Positions 41,705-51,642 of a stretch of DNA of 61,176 bases are shown piece after piece. The position numbers were made by a program, and so were the translations under genes. The notes beneath the pieces were generated by a model. That model was given only the letters and a program-made list of their open reading frames with translations, was not told the origin of the DNA and searched no databases. Position 1 is the first letter of the stretch; the number at the start of each line of letters is the position of its first letter. The DNA comes from Deltaproteobacteria bacterium (GTDB lineage: Bacteria; Desulfobacterota; Binatia; Binatales; Binataceae): the NCBI GenBank assembly GCA_019237115.1, contig JAFAHS010000039.1, positions 1 to 61,176 on the forward strand, given 5' to 3'.

Positions 41705-43432
41705 TCAGCTCTCGCTCAACAGAACCGCGACCGTCGCTACGGACATCTTCAAGCCGCCGCGCTGCCGTACGACCTTCCCGGACGACAACAATACCTTGCC
41801 CTCGCCGCACGGCAGGGTTCGCTCGCGGTCGCCGAGGTTGCAGAGAACTGAAATTGGCCCTCGGCGTATTGCGATCCAGCGTGCGGCGTCATCGTATTCG
41901 ACCTCGGTCGCTTCGAGAGACAGCTGCGTCAGTGCGGTGACCTCGCGGCGCAGTCGGATCAGGGAACGGTACCACTCAAGGATCTCGCGATGCGGTGAAC
42001 GATCGACTTCGCTCCAGTCGAGCTTCGACTTGATAAATGTGTCACGCGCTTGAGGATCGGGGATTTCCTCGGGCCGCCATCCGAAAGCGGCGAACTCGCT
42101 ACGCCTGCCCGCCCGCACGCTTTGCGCCAGCGCTTGGTCCTGATGGTCGGTGAAATACAGGAAGGGAGCGGATGCGGCCCATTCCTCTCCCTGAAACAGC
42201 ATGGGGACATACGCACCGCTCAGAACGATCGCTGCGCCGATCTTGAGATGAGCGAGGTCCATCAGGCGTCCGCTTCGTTCTCCCTTTGCGCGATTGCCGA
42301 CCTGGTCGTGGTTTTGCAGGAAGACCACGAACTTGCTGGCCGGCAAACCCCGAGGACTGCGGCCGTGGTGGCGCCCTCGAAACGCCGAATAGCGTCCGTC
42401 GAGGACGTAGGGATGCTTGAGCGCCTTTGCCAGATCGGCCAGGGAGCCGAAGTCCTGGTAGTAGCCGCCCTTCTCACCGGTCAGAACACTATGGAGTGCA
42501 TGATGGAAATCATCGCTCCATTGCGCGTCGATGCCGTAGCCGCCGGCTGCCGGTGCCCGCACGACACGCGGATCGTTCAGATCGCTTTCGGCGATTAACA
42601 ACAGCTTCCGTCCCAGCTGCTCCTCAAGTTCCCGCGTCTCGGTCGCGAGCTGCTCAAGAAAATGCACCGCCGACATGTCAAAAATCGCGTGCACCGCGTC
42701 AAGGCGCAGCGCGTCGAAGCGGTAGTCGCGCAGCATGGTGAGGGCGTGATCGCAGAGGTAGCGGCGCACGTCATCGCTGCCGGGACCGTCGAGATTGACG
42801 GCACGGCCCCACGGCGTCGTGTGTCGATCGGTGAGGTAGTTGCCAAACCGCTCGAGGTAGTTACCCAGAGGCCCGAAGTGGTTGTAGACGACGTCGGCGA
42901 TGACGGCCAAGCCGCGTTCGTGGCAACCATCGATCAACCTTTTTAGGGCCGCGGGTCCTCCGTAGGCGTGGTGAGGTGCGTAGATGTCGACGCTGTCATA
43001 GCCCCAGCCATACGATCCGGAGAATTCATTTACCGGCATCAGTTCGACATGCGTGATGCCAAGGTTAACGAGGTGATCGAGGTGCTCGATCACCCCATCG
43101 AAGGTTCCATCCTGCGAGAATGTGCCGACGTGCAGCTCGTACACCACAGCCCGGTCAAAGGCGGTCACCGTCCATGTGTCGTGTCGCCATTGAAAGGCAG
43201 CGTGATCCAGCAGCCGAGAGGGACCGGCGATGCCAGAAGGCTGTGATTGCGTGCGCGGATCGGGAAGCCGTTCACCATCATCCAGTACGAACCAATAGTC
43301 ATCGCCATCGTGCGCCGAAGTGACCTCGGCTTCGTACCATCCGCCAGGCTTTTCGGTCATGGAGAAGCGGCCCCGGGCGGTTTCGACCGCTGCTTTAGTT
43401 GCCTTGGGAGCCCAAACCCTGAAGCCAGCCAT
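41705..43432 (-). CDS. treZ: Malto-oligosyltrehalose trehalohydrolase
   Basis: About 575 residues, a GH13 enzyme: N-terminal CBM48-like domain (MAGFRVWAPKATKAAVE), then the barrel with VYELHVGTF, VIADVVYNHFG, nucleophile Asp in DALRLDAVHAIFD, acid/base Glu in LIAESDLND and the HDQ of LQNHDQVGN. It releases trehalose from the maltooligosyl-trehalose made by TreY. ATG 43432 lies 5 bp after the treY stop, so the two are tightly coupled; an upstream reading would run deep into treY. Last gene of the treX-treY-treZ operon. Confidence 0.94.
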   Translation of the reverse strand: MAGFRVWAPKATKAAVETARGRFSMTEKPGGWYEAEVTSAHDGDDYWFVLDDGERLPDPRTQSQPSGIAGPSRLLDHAAFQWRHDTWTVTAFDRAVVYELHVGTFSQDGTFDGVIEHLDHLVNLGITHVELMPVNEFSGSYGWGYDSVDIYAPHHAYGGPAALKRLIDGCHERGLAVIADVVYNHFGPLGNYLERFGNYLTDRHTTPWGRAVNLDGPGSDDVRRYLCDHALTMLRDYRFDALRLDAVHAIFDMSAVHFLEQLATETRELEEQLGRKLLLIAESDLNDPRVVRAPAAGGYGIDAQWSDDFHHALHSVLTGEKGGYYQDFGSLADLAKALKHPYVLDGRYSAFRGRHHGRSPRGLPASKFVVFLQNHDQVGNRAKGERSGRLMDLAHLKIGAAIVLSGAYVPMLFQGEEWAASAPFLYFTDHQDQALAQSVRAGRRSEFAAFGWRPEEIPDPQARDTFIKSKLDWSEVDRSPHREILEWYRSLIRLRREVTALTQLSLEATEVEYDDAARWIAIRRGPISVLCNLGDRERTLPCGEGKVLLSSGKVVRQRGGLKMSVATVAVLLSES

Positions 43433-43437
43433 GGATG

Positions 43438-46080
43438 CTAGGTACGCGAGAGCAAGCAGACCGGGAATTCGCCGAGCAACGATCGCAGTGGCATCGCTCC
43501 ATGACCGACCTGCGCGCCGGTGAATTCGTTCCTCCACTCGCCTGCCGGAAGTTCTACTGAAGTATCGCGCCAGTCATCCTGCAGTTTAGCGACCAGGCGC
43601 GGTGCAACGGTGACCGCTCGGCCTCCGCGGCTGTAAGCTATCGCGTGCTCGCGCCGGCTTCCGACAACCCCGAGCGACTCGAACCCGGCCGAGGGTCCGA
43701 ATGCCTCGGGCATGTGCCGGCGCAGCCGCAGGGCCTGGCGCACGACCCACAGTTTCGGCAGTCCTTCATCGGCGCGCCGCATGATCTCGGAAACGGTCAG
43801 ATGCTCGACCTCGCTCAGGAGCCGGCGTCGCGACTCGTAGTCGACCGGCGTGCGATTGTCAGGGTCGACCAGCGCGAAATTCCAGAGCTCGGTGCCCTGG
43901 TACAGATCGGGCACGCCGGGGGCGGTCAGCTTGAGCAGGGTCTGGGACAGCGAGTTCAGGCGTCCGAGCGGGATCAAGGGTTGCACAAATTCCTCGAGAT
44001 CGGCCAGAAACCTCGAATCATGCAGCAACGCGGCGGCAAAATCACGAATTGCGGCCTCGTAGACCGGGTCCGGATGGGTCCACGAAGTATGCTGCTTGGC
44101 TTCGCGCGCGGCCTTCTCCAGATAGGCGAGCAGGCGCTGCTCGCTGATGGGCCAGGTGCCGACCAGGGTCTGATAAAGCAGATACTCGATGTTCCGGTCG
44201 CGAAGTGGGGAAGGCCAGTGCCGATCGTTGCGCCGTGACCAACGTGCCACCTCGGCGCACCATTGATGAGGAATTTCTGAAAGGACATTGAGGCGCGCGC
44301 GCACATCTTCGCTGCGTTTCGTGTCGTGGGTTGAAGAAGCCAGCATGGTCCGCGGCCAGGTGCGCGACATTTCTTGGGCGGCTGCGTAGAAACGGCCGGG
44401 CGGGGTGCCGAACGCACGCGGATCGCCGCCCACCTCATTAAGCGAAACCGCTCGATTGAAACAATAAAAGGCCGTGTCTTCGACACCCTTTGCGATTGCC
44501 GGGGGCGTGAGCTGCTGCAGCCGCAATACCAGCTCGGTTTCCGCGTCGCCACGAATGCGGCGCAATAGCACGTCGCCAAGAAAGTCGAAGAGGTCGTTTC
44601 CCACGTCCGGACGCCCACGCCTGGCCTGTTCAACCGCGGTGATGATGTGGCTGACGCAGGGGGCTTCCAGAAATACGGAATCGGCTCGCGCATAGGTCCG
44701 ATAAACCGGAAAGCAGGCGACCACTTCGCGCAGCGCCTCGTGGATCTGGTGGCGCGTATAATCGCGATGCCGCCGGTGGCGCTCACATACCTGGAGGAGC
44801 AGATGAGTCAGGCGGTTGAGGTCACTGCCGAGGCTCTCGCTCAGGACCGCGCGTTTTTTTTCACGACACAGCGCCTCGAAGTCCGCGCTTTCGCCGGTGA
44901 ACTCCGTGTAGAAGCGCGTGAAGGGCTCCTCGGCCGCCGGATCGATGAACAGGCCGTTGCACAGGTTGAGAAAGTCGTAGCCAGTGGTTCCCGCCACCGG
45001 CCAGTCGGTGCGGAGCCTTTCCCCCGGCATGAGAATTTTCTCGACCACTATCCAGGCTTGCGGCGCGGCATCACGAAGACGCTGCAGGTAAGCGGTCGGA
45101 TCGCGAAGACCGTCAACGTGATCTATCCGCATCCCGTCGATGAGACCCGCGGAGGCCCAACGCAGCGGCAGCGCATGGATCTCGTCAAACACCGCCTGGG
45201 TCTCGGTACGCAGGCCGACCAGAGTGTTGATGTCGAAGAAGCGCCGATAGCCAAGATCACGCTCCGCGGTACGCCAGAACGCGAGCCGGTAATTCTGCCG
45301 CTCCAGCAGCTGGTCGAGCAAATTGGGATCGGCATTGATTTCGGCAACTACCCGGTCGATGGTGCGCGCGACGACTTCGTGTTCGGAAATCAGGTCGGCG
45401 AGCATGAATTCAAGCAGCTGTTTGTCGCGATGCCGCCGGGCGATATCGTCGGTGGCGGTAGGCAAGGGAAGGCCGGCCAGCCCCTCCGCGAGGAAGCTGA
45501 GCATCTCGGAATTGCAGCGCAGGGCCGCGGACGTGAGCAGCACTCCAATGGAGCGAGGCGCCACCGGAAAAATGCGATCCTTGTACCGGATGACGAATTT
45601 GGCGCCGTTGCGTACCAGTTGCAACTCTCCCGCTTCCAGCACTCTCCCGTAATGGTCACCGAGAACCGGCAGCAGGACGAGGTTGCGCAGCCTCTGTTCG
45701 GGCGAGTCCCACTCGACGTCGAAGTACGCGGCGAACTTGCTGGAGGGCCCGTTTTCCAGAACGTCCCACCACCACTGGTTGCCCCACCCGCTGATTGCCA
45801 TGTGATTCGGTACCAGGTCGACGACCAGGCCCAGCAATCGGTCGCGGAGCCCCGCACACATTCGCGCGAACTCCTCTTCACCACCGAGGTCGGCACTCAC
45901 CTGGCTATGATCGATCACGTCGTAGCCGTGCGCGCTGCCAGGCGTCGCTTGCAGGCAGGGTGAGCAGTAAACATGAGAGATGCCGAGCGCCGCCAGATAA
46001 TCACCCAGCGCGGCGGCTTCCCGGAAGCCGAAGTTGCTATGCAGCTGAAGGCGATAGGTCGCGAGAATTTCACGCGACAC
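43438..46080 (-). CDS. treY: Malto-oligosyltrehalose synthase
   Basis: 880 residues. TreY hallmarks: ATYRLQLHSNFGFREAAALG at the start, HGYDVIDHSQVSADLGGEEE, GLVVDLVPNHMAISG, nucleophile in GMRIDHVDGLRDP, WIVVEKILMPGE and SSTHDTKRSEDVRAR near the end of the barrel. It isomerises the reducing-end alpha-1,4 bond of a maltooligosaccharide to alpha,alpha-1,1, forming the trehalose end. The GTG start at 46080 overlaps the end of treX by 11 bp. The size is at the long end for the family, with no gap in motifs. Confidence 0.95.
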   Translation of the reverse strand: MSREILATYRLQLHSNFGFREAAALGDYLAALGISHVYCSPCLQATPGSAHGYDVIDHSQVSADLGGEEEFARMCAGLRDRLLGLVVDLVPNHMAISGWGNQWWWDVLENGPSSKFAAYFDVEWDSPEQRLRNLVLLPVLGDHYGRVLEAGELQLVRNGAKFVIRYKDRIFPVAPRSIGVLLTSAALRCNSEMLSFLAEGLAGLPLPTATDDIARRHRDKQLLEFMLADLISEHEVVARTIDRVVAEINADPNLLDQLLERQNYRLAFWRTAERDLGYRRFFDINTLVGLRTETQAVFDEIHALPLRWASAGLIDGMRIDHVDGLRDPTAYLQRLRDAAPQAWIVVEKILMPGERLRTDWPVAGTTGYDFLNLCNGLFIDPAAEEPFTRFYTEFTGESADFEALCREKKRAVLSESLGSDLNRLTHLLLQVCERHRRHRDYTRHQIHEALREVVACFPVYRTYARADSVFLEAPCVSHIITAVEQARRGRPDVGNDLFDFLGDVLLRRIRGDAETELVLRLQQLTPPAIAKGVEDTAFYCFNRAVSLNEVGGDPRAFGTPPGRFYAAAQEMSRTWPRTMLASSTHDTKRSEDVRARLNVLSEIPHQWCAEVARWSRRNDRHWPSPLRDRNIEYLLYQTLVGTWPISEQRLLAYLEKAAREAKQHTSWTHPDPVYEAAIRDFAAALLHDSRFLADLEEFVQPLIPLGRLNSLSQTLLKLTAPGVPDLYQGTELWNFALVDPDNRTPVDYESRRRLLSEVEHLTVSEIMRRADEGLPKLWVVRQALRLRRHMPEAFGPSAGFESLGVVGSRREHAIAYSRGGRAVTVAPRLVAKLQDDWRDTSVELPAGEWRNEFTGAQVGHGAMPLRSLLGEFPVCLLSRT

Positions 46081-48268
46081 GGCGCAAAATCACGGTCGAC
46101 CGTGCTCCGACGTAAATCGCGGTGCCCGCAGCGCAGCGCAGGCCAGTACCTTCCAGCGCGGTGGTGGCGGTATCCAGAATGCGCTGCCAGGACTTGCCCC
46201 AGTCGAGATCGGGAATAACGAAATCGAGTGGTTCGTAGTGAGCATTGAAGATCACATAGAGGGTATCGTCGAGCACTCGTCTCCCGTCCGCATCCAGATC
46301 CGGTATGCTTCGCCCGTTCAGGTAGACCCCCAGCGATTTTGCAAAACCTACGTTCCAGTCTTCGGCCGACATCTCGGTGCCGTCAGGTTTGAACCATTCG
46401 ATGTCCTTGGGGCCGCCCGCGCGCACTGGGTGCCCCCGAAACCACGATCTGCGCCGGAACAGGCGATGCTTCTTGCGCAGCGCGACCAGCGACCGCGTAT
46501 ATTCCAACAAGGCCGAATCGGCCGCGTTCCAATCAAGCCACGATAGCTCGTTGTCCTGGCAATAGGCATTGTTATTGCCAAGCTGGGTGCGTCCGATCTC
46601 GTCGCCGGCCAGTATCATCGGCACGCCCTGGGAAAGGAGCAGGCTCACCAGCAGATTGCGAACCTGTCTGGCTCTCAGCGCAAGCACCGCCGGATCGTCA
46701 CTCGGTCCTTCAACACCGCAATTCCAGGAACGATTATTACTCTCGCCGTCGCGATTGTCTTCACCGTTCGCTTCGTTGTGCTTGTCGTTGTACGAAACCA
46801 AGTCGCGCAGGGTGAAACCGTCGTGCGCGGTCACAAAGTTGATGCTCGCATAGGGGCCGCGCCCCGACCCCTCGAAGAGGTCAGAGCTTCCGGTAAAGCG
46901 TGAGGCAAATTCGGCCAACGTCTCATCGGCGCCCCGCCAGTAGTCGCGCACGCAGTCGCGGAACTTCCCATTCCATTCCGACCAACCCGGCGGAAACCCG
47001 CCCAACCGATAGCCTCCCTCGCCGAGGTCCCAGGGCTCGGCTATCAACTTCACCTTACTCAACACGGGGTCTTGGCCTACCGCGCTCAAAAAATTGCCGC
47101 AGCGATCAAAATGCTCTGAACCCCGCGCAAGTGCAGTTGCCAGGTCGAATCGGAAGCCATCCACGTGCATTTCGAGGACCCAGTAACGCAGACTATCCAT
47201 GATCAAGCGCAGGACGGCGGGATGCACGACATTGAGGGTGTTGCCGCAGCCGGTGAAGTCGGTGTAGTAGCGGCGATCGTCGGGACGCAGTCGGTAGTAG
47301 GAAAGGTTGTCGATACCGCGGAAGCAAAGCGTCGGTCCGAGATGGTTGCCTTCGGCGGTGTGGTTGTAAACCACGTCCAGAATGACTTCGATCCCAGCGG
47401 CATGCAGCCGCTTCACCATCTCCTTGAACTCGGCTACCTGTTGGCCGGTGGAGCCACGCGACGAGAAACGCGAATCGGGTGCGAAAAAACCGACCGTGCT
47501 GTATCCCCAGTAGTTGACCAAGCCGCTTGCGGTCAGGCCCGCCTCCCCGAGCGAATGATGAACTGGCATCAATTCGACGGTGGTAACCCCGAGCCTTTTG
47601 AGATGTTCCAGCGCCGGCTCCGAGCCCATCCCCTGATAGGTTCCGCGCTCCGATTCCGGAATCTCAGGATGCCGTGCGGTAAAGCCCTTGATGTGGAGTT
47701 CGTAGACGATGGTGTCGCTCCAGGGAACACGAGGGGGTCGATCGGCTCCCCACTCAAAGGCCGGATCGATCACGATGCTTTTTGGAATCGCGGCAGCATT
47801 GCTGCGATTGTCGCGGCGCAGGTCTTCGAGCCGCCCCCCGACCCGGTAACCAAGTAAGCTCTCGTTGGCACCGGCCTGGCCTTCAATCGCTTTGGCGTAG
47901 GGGTCGATCAGCAGCTTGGAAGCGTTGAAGCGGCGTCCGCTGGCAGGATCGTAGCGTCCCCGTACCCGGCACGCGTAGCGCTGCCCGGGCCCGAGCCCCG
48001 GCACGTACGCGTGCCAAATGCAATCGGTCCGCTCCCCGAGTCGGATGATCGAGCTGGGCACTGGTGAATCGGATTTGTCGAATAGGCAAACATCAACGCC
48101 TTCCGCTGTCTCCGAAAAGAAAGCAAAGTTAACTCCCCGTCCGTCCCACGACGCCCCCAAGGGAAAATTATGCCCTGGTCGGACTTTTCCGACTTTGGTA
48201 CTGACGTTCATCTTTGCGCCCGAGGATGAAGATTGCGCGGTTTCGCAGGGAAGGTCTACCGCATTCAT
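46070..48268 (-). CDS. treX: Glycogen debranching enzyme (TreX/GlgX)
   Basis: About 732 residues. An N-terminal CBM48 domain (FPLGASWDGRGVNFAFFSE) is followed by the GH13_11 barrel: YELHIKGFT, NYWGYSTVGFFAPDSRF, VDGFRFDLATAL (nucleophile), KLIAEPWDLGEGGYRLG (acid/base) and FVTAHDGFTLRDLVSYN. It clips alpha-1,6 branches from glycogen, giving linear maltodextrins for TreY and TreZ. The start is ATG 48268 or the in-frame ATG 48211 (MNVSTKVGK); neither has a strong ribosome site. It is the first enzyme of the operon, 49 bp after a small BON gene. Confidence 0.93.
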   Translation of the reverse strand: MNAVDLPCETAQSSSSGAKMNVSTKVGKVRPGHNFPLGASWDGRGVNFAFFSETAEGVDVCLFDKSDSPVPSSIIRLGERTDCIWHAYVPGLGPGQRYACRVRGRYDPASGRRFNASKLLIDPYAKAIEGQAGANESLLGYRVGGRLEDLRRDNRSNAAAIPKSIVIDPAFEWGADRPPRVPWSDTIVYELHIKGFTARHPEIPESERGTYQGMGSEPALEHLKRLGVTTVELMPVHHSLGEAGLTASGLVNYWGYSTVGFFAPDSRFSSRGSTGQQVAEFKEMVKRLHAAGIEVILDVVYNHTAEGNHLGPTLCFRGIDNLSYYRLRPDDRRYYTDFTGCGNTLNVVHPAVLRLIMDSLRYWVLEMHVDGFRFDLATALARGSEHFDRCGNFLSAVGQDPVLSKVKLIAEPWDLGEGGYRLGGFPPGWSEWNGKFRDCVRDYWRGADETLAEFASRFTGSSDLFEGSGRGPYASINFVTAHDGFTLRDLVSYNDKHNEANGEDNRDGESNNRSWNCGVEGPSDDPAVLALRARQVRNLLVSLLLSQGVPMILAGDEIGRTQLGNNNAYCQDNELSWLDWNAADSALLEYTRSLVALRKKHRLFRRRSWFRGHPVRAGGPKDIEWFKPDGTEMSAEDWNVGFAKSLGVYLNGRSIPDLDADGRRVLDDTLYVIFNAHYEPLDFVIPDLDWGKSWQRILDTATTALEGTGLRCAAGTAIYVGARSTVILRRVA

Positions 48269-48317
48269 GACGGGCAAAGGCTCTAATTGAGGTGTTGGCG
48301 TTGCCGCGAGACGAGAC

Positions 48318-48584
48318 TCAAACCTTGATGAGCATTTCCGGGATCCATTTGATATCGGTATGGACCAGGTCTACACCGCCTACCGCGAGAGCAAGCTGCT
48401 GAGCACGTAGAGCGGTATCTGCCCTGCGAACTTCGCCGCTGAGCGTGACGGTTCCATCAACGCATTTGACTTCGATCCCGGACTGCCGAGTCCTCGGGTC
48501 GCTCTTCAGCGCGCTCCGTACCCGGGTCGTGAGGGCAAGGTCAGCGAAGGAGGATGCGATGGAGGAACTGACAGTCGTTTTCAT
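48318..48584 (-). CDS. Small BON-domain protein without signal peptide
   Basis: 88 residues: a Ser-rich start, then one BON domain (DLALTTRVRSALKSDPRTRQ, EVKCVDGTVTLSGEVRRADT, ALRAQQLALAVGGVDLVHTD). No signal peptide, so it is cytoplasmic or membrane-associated, unlike the exported BON protein at 34706. AAAGGACACGAACGG gives a plausible ribosome site for ATG 48584. It lies 49 bp upstream of treX on the same strand and is probably co-transcribed. BON and trehalose genes together suggest an osmotic-stress operon. Confidence 0.82.
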   Translation of the reverse strand: MKTTVSSSIASSFADLALTTRVRSALKSDPRTRQSGIEVKCVDGTVTLSGEVRRADTALRAQQLALAVGGVDLVHTDIKWIPEMLIKV

Positions 48585-49117
48585 CCGTTCGTGTCCTTTC
48601 TCTGGATACTTCGATGTGGTTGGGGGTCATGAGCAATCGCTGGGCCAGAAATTGTCAAGGGTGGTTCTCGAGATTTTCGTTCTGCGCAAATGCCTTGAGA
48701 ATTTTTTTCACGATTCGTGTCTCAGCACCGGTTCTCGGCTTGCGCATTAGCCAGCCATCGACGCCAATGTTTTCGAAATGGGTCGGGCCACTTGGAAGCA
48801 GAACGAACCTACCCAAGTGTCAGGCATGGTCAGATTCTTCCACGCGAACGCTTCAGGGCCACTCACAACAGCCAGCCTTTGTCCGCAACCCCATAGCCCG
48901 CGACGCCTTAAGAGCACAGGAGTGTAAGCCAACGATGCCAAGTGAACCCTGGCCGGGGTTAGACTGCTGACTTATTTCATCATCTTGATGACCCGGCTTT
49001 TGTGCAGCTTTTACAAGCGTCCATCAGGAAATGTGCCTCGACTCTTGGACCAAACAGACAAGGCTCACGTTGACTAATTAAAACATAAGCAGAGTCAGCG
49101 TCGATCACTGTTTTTGC
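48585..49117. other. Intergenic region, no gene
   Basis: About 530 bp between the divergent BON gene and the O-antigen ligase gene, ending at the sigma-54-like site. Short frames on both strands are not protein-like. The right end is AT-richer (CTAATTAAAACATAAGC near 49075), as expected for DNA bent between an activator site and a -24/-12 promoter, but I cannot name an activator site. Confidence 0.45.
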
Positions 49118-49133
49118 GGGCATATCACTTGCG
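49118..49133 (+). promoter_or_regulatory. Sigma-54 (-24/-12) promoter of the polysaccharide gene
   Basis: GGGCAT-ATCAC-TTGC has GG at 49119-49120 and GC at 49131-49132, the exact 10-bp spacing of sigma-54 promoters, and six of the eight most conserved bases. Transcription would begin near 49143, leaving a roughly 20-base leader with AGCGAGGTGGATTG before ATG 49164. NtrC-family activators are encoded at 38426 and 60546. Confidence 0.6.
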
Positions 49134-49163
49134 TGACCTTGAGGTGCTCAAAAGCGAGGTGGA

Positions 49164-50699
49164 TTGATGGACTGCACGATCGGCGCCGCACGAAAGGTAT
49201 TCTCTGAAGCGGCGCCGGAGCAAAGACCGGGAGGGCAGCTGCCGGTGCTGGCCGCGGGGGCGATTGTCGCGGCGGTGGCGCTGGCGGCGTTCGCGAACCC
49301 CCACGGTTCAGTCAGCATCGCGCTGGCCGGTGTCGTGGGGCTGGTAGGTGTGGTTGCAGCATTCGTCTACACGACCCGCCATCGAGATGCGGTGATCATC
49401 GCCGTGCTGCTCACCGAGATGTTGAGCGCAAATGTTTTTGTGCCAGTCGGTTTCAATACAGCGACCCGGTATGTTCTGAACTTCATCTTCTGCGCGCCGC
49501 TTGTCCCGATCCTTTGGCGCTCGGGCCTGATCTGGCAGGGCAGCTTTCGTCTTCTGCTCCTCTACTTTCTCTGGTGCCTCATCACGGTCACCTACTCGCT
49601 GGTGCCGGTCTATTCGTTGGGGCGCCTGGTCAGCTCGCTGCTTTTGGTGTCGGCGGTATGCGTCCTTGCGCTCGAGGTGTCCGATAAGCAGGACGTGACG
49701 CGGCTGCTGCGCAATTTCCTCATCGGATGCGGCATCCTGGTCGCTCTGTTGGCTGCATCCTATTTCCTGCTGCCCCGCGACATAACCTTTGCGTCGCCGG
49801 ACGCACTTGATCTCAACGGCAACCCAATCCCCGGAGCGATGAGCGAATCCTCGGGTGGCATCGCTCGCTTCGTCGGTATTTTCACCCAACCCAACGAGGT
49901 CGGATCGCTGGTTCTGGTTACCGTCGGCGTTGCGCTGGTCTACTGGATGTCGGCTTCGAAGCGAACCAAATTCCTGCTGGCAGCGCTGATGACCGCGGCT
50001 ATCGTGCTGGGGGTCTTATCTGACTCGCGATCTTCGATGGGCGCGCTGGTGATTGGATTTATCTTTTTCTTCCTGTGGAGATATCGATGGCGTGGCATCT
50101 TGGTGGTGGGGTTGGCGGTGGCAGGGGCCGCTTTCGTGATGACGTTGATGCTCGGCGATGCGCGGACTTATGTCGATCGTGGCGACGTTTCAACCTTAAC
50201 CGGCCGAACCGAGGTGTGGGACTACGCGCTCGATGAGACAAAAGAAGCGCCCCTGCTTGGATATGGGTACGAAGTCGAGGGTGAGATTTACAGTTTGCGT
50301 CATTTTCCCATCTGGTACGGGCCCTGGGACGAGGGTCCACGGAGTTCGCTTCACGAGAACTATCTGGGGCACATGGTCGGCGTCGGAATACCGGCCACGC
50401 TGCTGTGGCTGTTCCTGATGCTCCGGCCCTGGGTGGCGCTGTTTAAGCGCGATGAAGACCCGTGGGGTCTCAAGCCCCTCGCGCTTCTGGTCGCCCTCCC
50501 TTACTTCATAGTAAATTTCGCGGAGAGCAGCGCCGGCGATTGCGCTTACTGCGACGGATTGATCTTCATGCTCTGCTGGGCGATTGCGGAGCGCGCACGA
50601 ATGCAGGCGATAGAAGCCGCAAAGCGCGACCAGGAGATCGCGCTTACCCGGATGCCGCCGGTCGCCGCCGCAATTGCTTCCGCCGCCGTGACCCCGTGA
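49164..50699 (+). CDS. O-antigen ligase/polymerase family membrane protein
   Basis: 511 residues with about 12 membrane helices. The Wzy_C/O-antigen ligase domain is at residues about 200-410: GGIARFVGIFTQPNEVGSLV, SDSRSSMGALVIGFI (the Arg-containing loop used to bind the lipid carrier), LTGRTEVWDYAL and LHENYLGHMVGVGIPATLLW. It polymerises polysaccharide units or transfers them to lipid on the outer face of the inner membrane. It has its own sigma-54-like promoter, so polymerisation is regulated by an NtrC activator. No flippase or chain-length gene lies in the window, so only part of the pathway is here. Confidence 0.85.
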   Translation: MMDCTIGAARKVFSEAAPEQRPGGQLPVLAAGAIVAAVALAAFANPHGSVSIALAGVVGLVGVVAAFVYTTRHRDAVIIAVLLTEMLSANVFVPVGFNTATRYVLNFIFCAPLVPILWRSGLIWQGSFRLLLLYFLWCLITVTYSLVPVYSLGRLVSSLLLVSAVCVLALEVSDKQDVTRLLRNFLIGCGILVALLAASYFLLPRDITFASPDALDLNGNPIPGAMSESSGGIARFVGIFTQPNEVGSLVLVTVGVALVYWMSASKRTKFLLAALMTAAIVLGVLSDSRSSMGALVIGFIFFFLWRYRWRGILVVGLAVAGAAFVMTLMLGDARTYVDRGDVSTLTGRTEVWDYALDETKEAPLLGYGYEVEGEIYSLRHFPIWYGPWDEGPRSSLHENYLGHMVGVGIPATLLWLFLMLRPWVALFKRDEDPWGLKPLALLVALPYFIVNFAESSAGDCAYCDGLIFMLCWAIAERARMQAIEAAKRDQEIALTRMPPVAAAIASAAVTP

Positions 50700-50714
50700 A
50701 TCCAACCTCGAGGC

Positions 50715-51642
50715 CTAATCGGGCCAGTTGACGGCAGGCCATCTGGTCTTCCAGCTCTTTTGCAGCAACGCACTTTGCACGTTGCCGATATAGCCGATGG
50801 CACCGCTGTTGGAATCGCCATCGAACCAATTACCTGAATAGTGAAGCCCGATGCAGCCCCACAGGATCGTGTTCAAATCACCGGCCGAGGTGTCTCCCGC
50901 GTAGCTGTGGCCATTGTACGGCGGCCGCCCGTTGAAGTAGGGAGCCAGGTCTCCATTCATGCAAGCCCGCTGATCAGCGTAGCGAAAGTCGGCGGCAAAC
51001 GGCGTGGATGTATACATCACATGGGCCAGGTCTGCCACGCGTAATAAACCTTGGTCTGCCAGATGCTCCAGCTCTGGTAGCAGCAGCCCGCGCATTGAAA
51101 ATCCCACAAGCCGGTAAAATTGCCGTTCACGCCGTGGGAGCTGTGTGGTTCGGCGTCTGATTGTCCGGGATCATCTCGGTTTCGAACCCGATCACCTGCG
51201 CGCAGGAACTCTCGGTAGGGAGCGGGGAGCTCTCTGGCAAAGTTGCGAAGTGTGCGGGGGACGGCGGCGAGCTTGTCTGCTGGTTCTGGACATTGACGGC
51301 AATATTTGCCGAGGAGTTAGCAGAACCCTGCTTCGGAAGTCCCAAAATCTCGATCGCGTGAGCGCCGTTGGAGACGAGGGCAGAGTTCCACGTGAATGTC
51401 ACCTTGCCCTTGCCGGCACTGGCAACCATCACTCCGTCAACTACCAGTTGCGACGCGTTGTCGTGCGTGACATTCGCTTTTACGGTGACGGTGCCGCTGA
51501 CGGTGGTGTTGCTGGCGGGTGCAGTGATTTTTACGCGCGCATACGAACGGCCTGTGAGCGAGATCACCAGAAACGCCGCCACGCCGATCGTGGATTTCAG
51601 TTTGCCTGCGTTCTTAGCCAGACCCGTCCACGCGATTCCCAT
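50715..51642 (-). pseudogene. Exported Ig-like plus transglycosylase-like protein, deleted and frameshifted
   Basis: ATG 51642 opens a signal peptide, then a bacterial Ig-like domain (VKITAPASNTTVSGTVTV, FTWNSALVSNGAHAIEIL) and a linker (HFATLPESSPLPTESSC) that closely resembles the intact paralogue at 57170-58015 (HFSTLPSQDPPPSDRQC). That frame stops at 51127. Immediately after, another frame reads NGNFTGLWDFQCAGCCYQSW and a third reads FAADFRYADQRACMNGD, both matching the paralogue. About 80 codons present in the paralogue, including its catalytic-type Glu, are missing at the junction. So this copy has an internal deletion plus at least one further frameshift and cannot be active. Confidence 0.75.

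Noticed and set aside
41425..41940. Plus-strand frame starting MTVEIVVRRDMFLTDEDV
   Set aside because: It runs antisense into treZ, and after about 60 codons becomes a low-complexity Arg/Ser string typical of an antisense frame. No family recognised.
44647..45963. 438-codon plus-strand frame opposite treY
   Set aside because: treY is complete and conserved on the other strand. The long opposite frame only reflects high GC at third positions.
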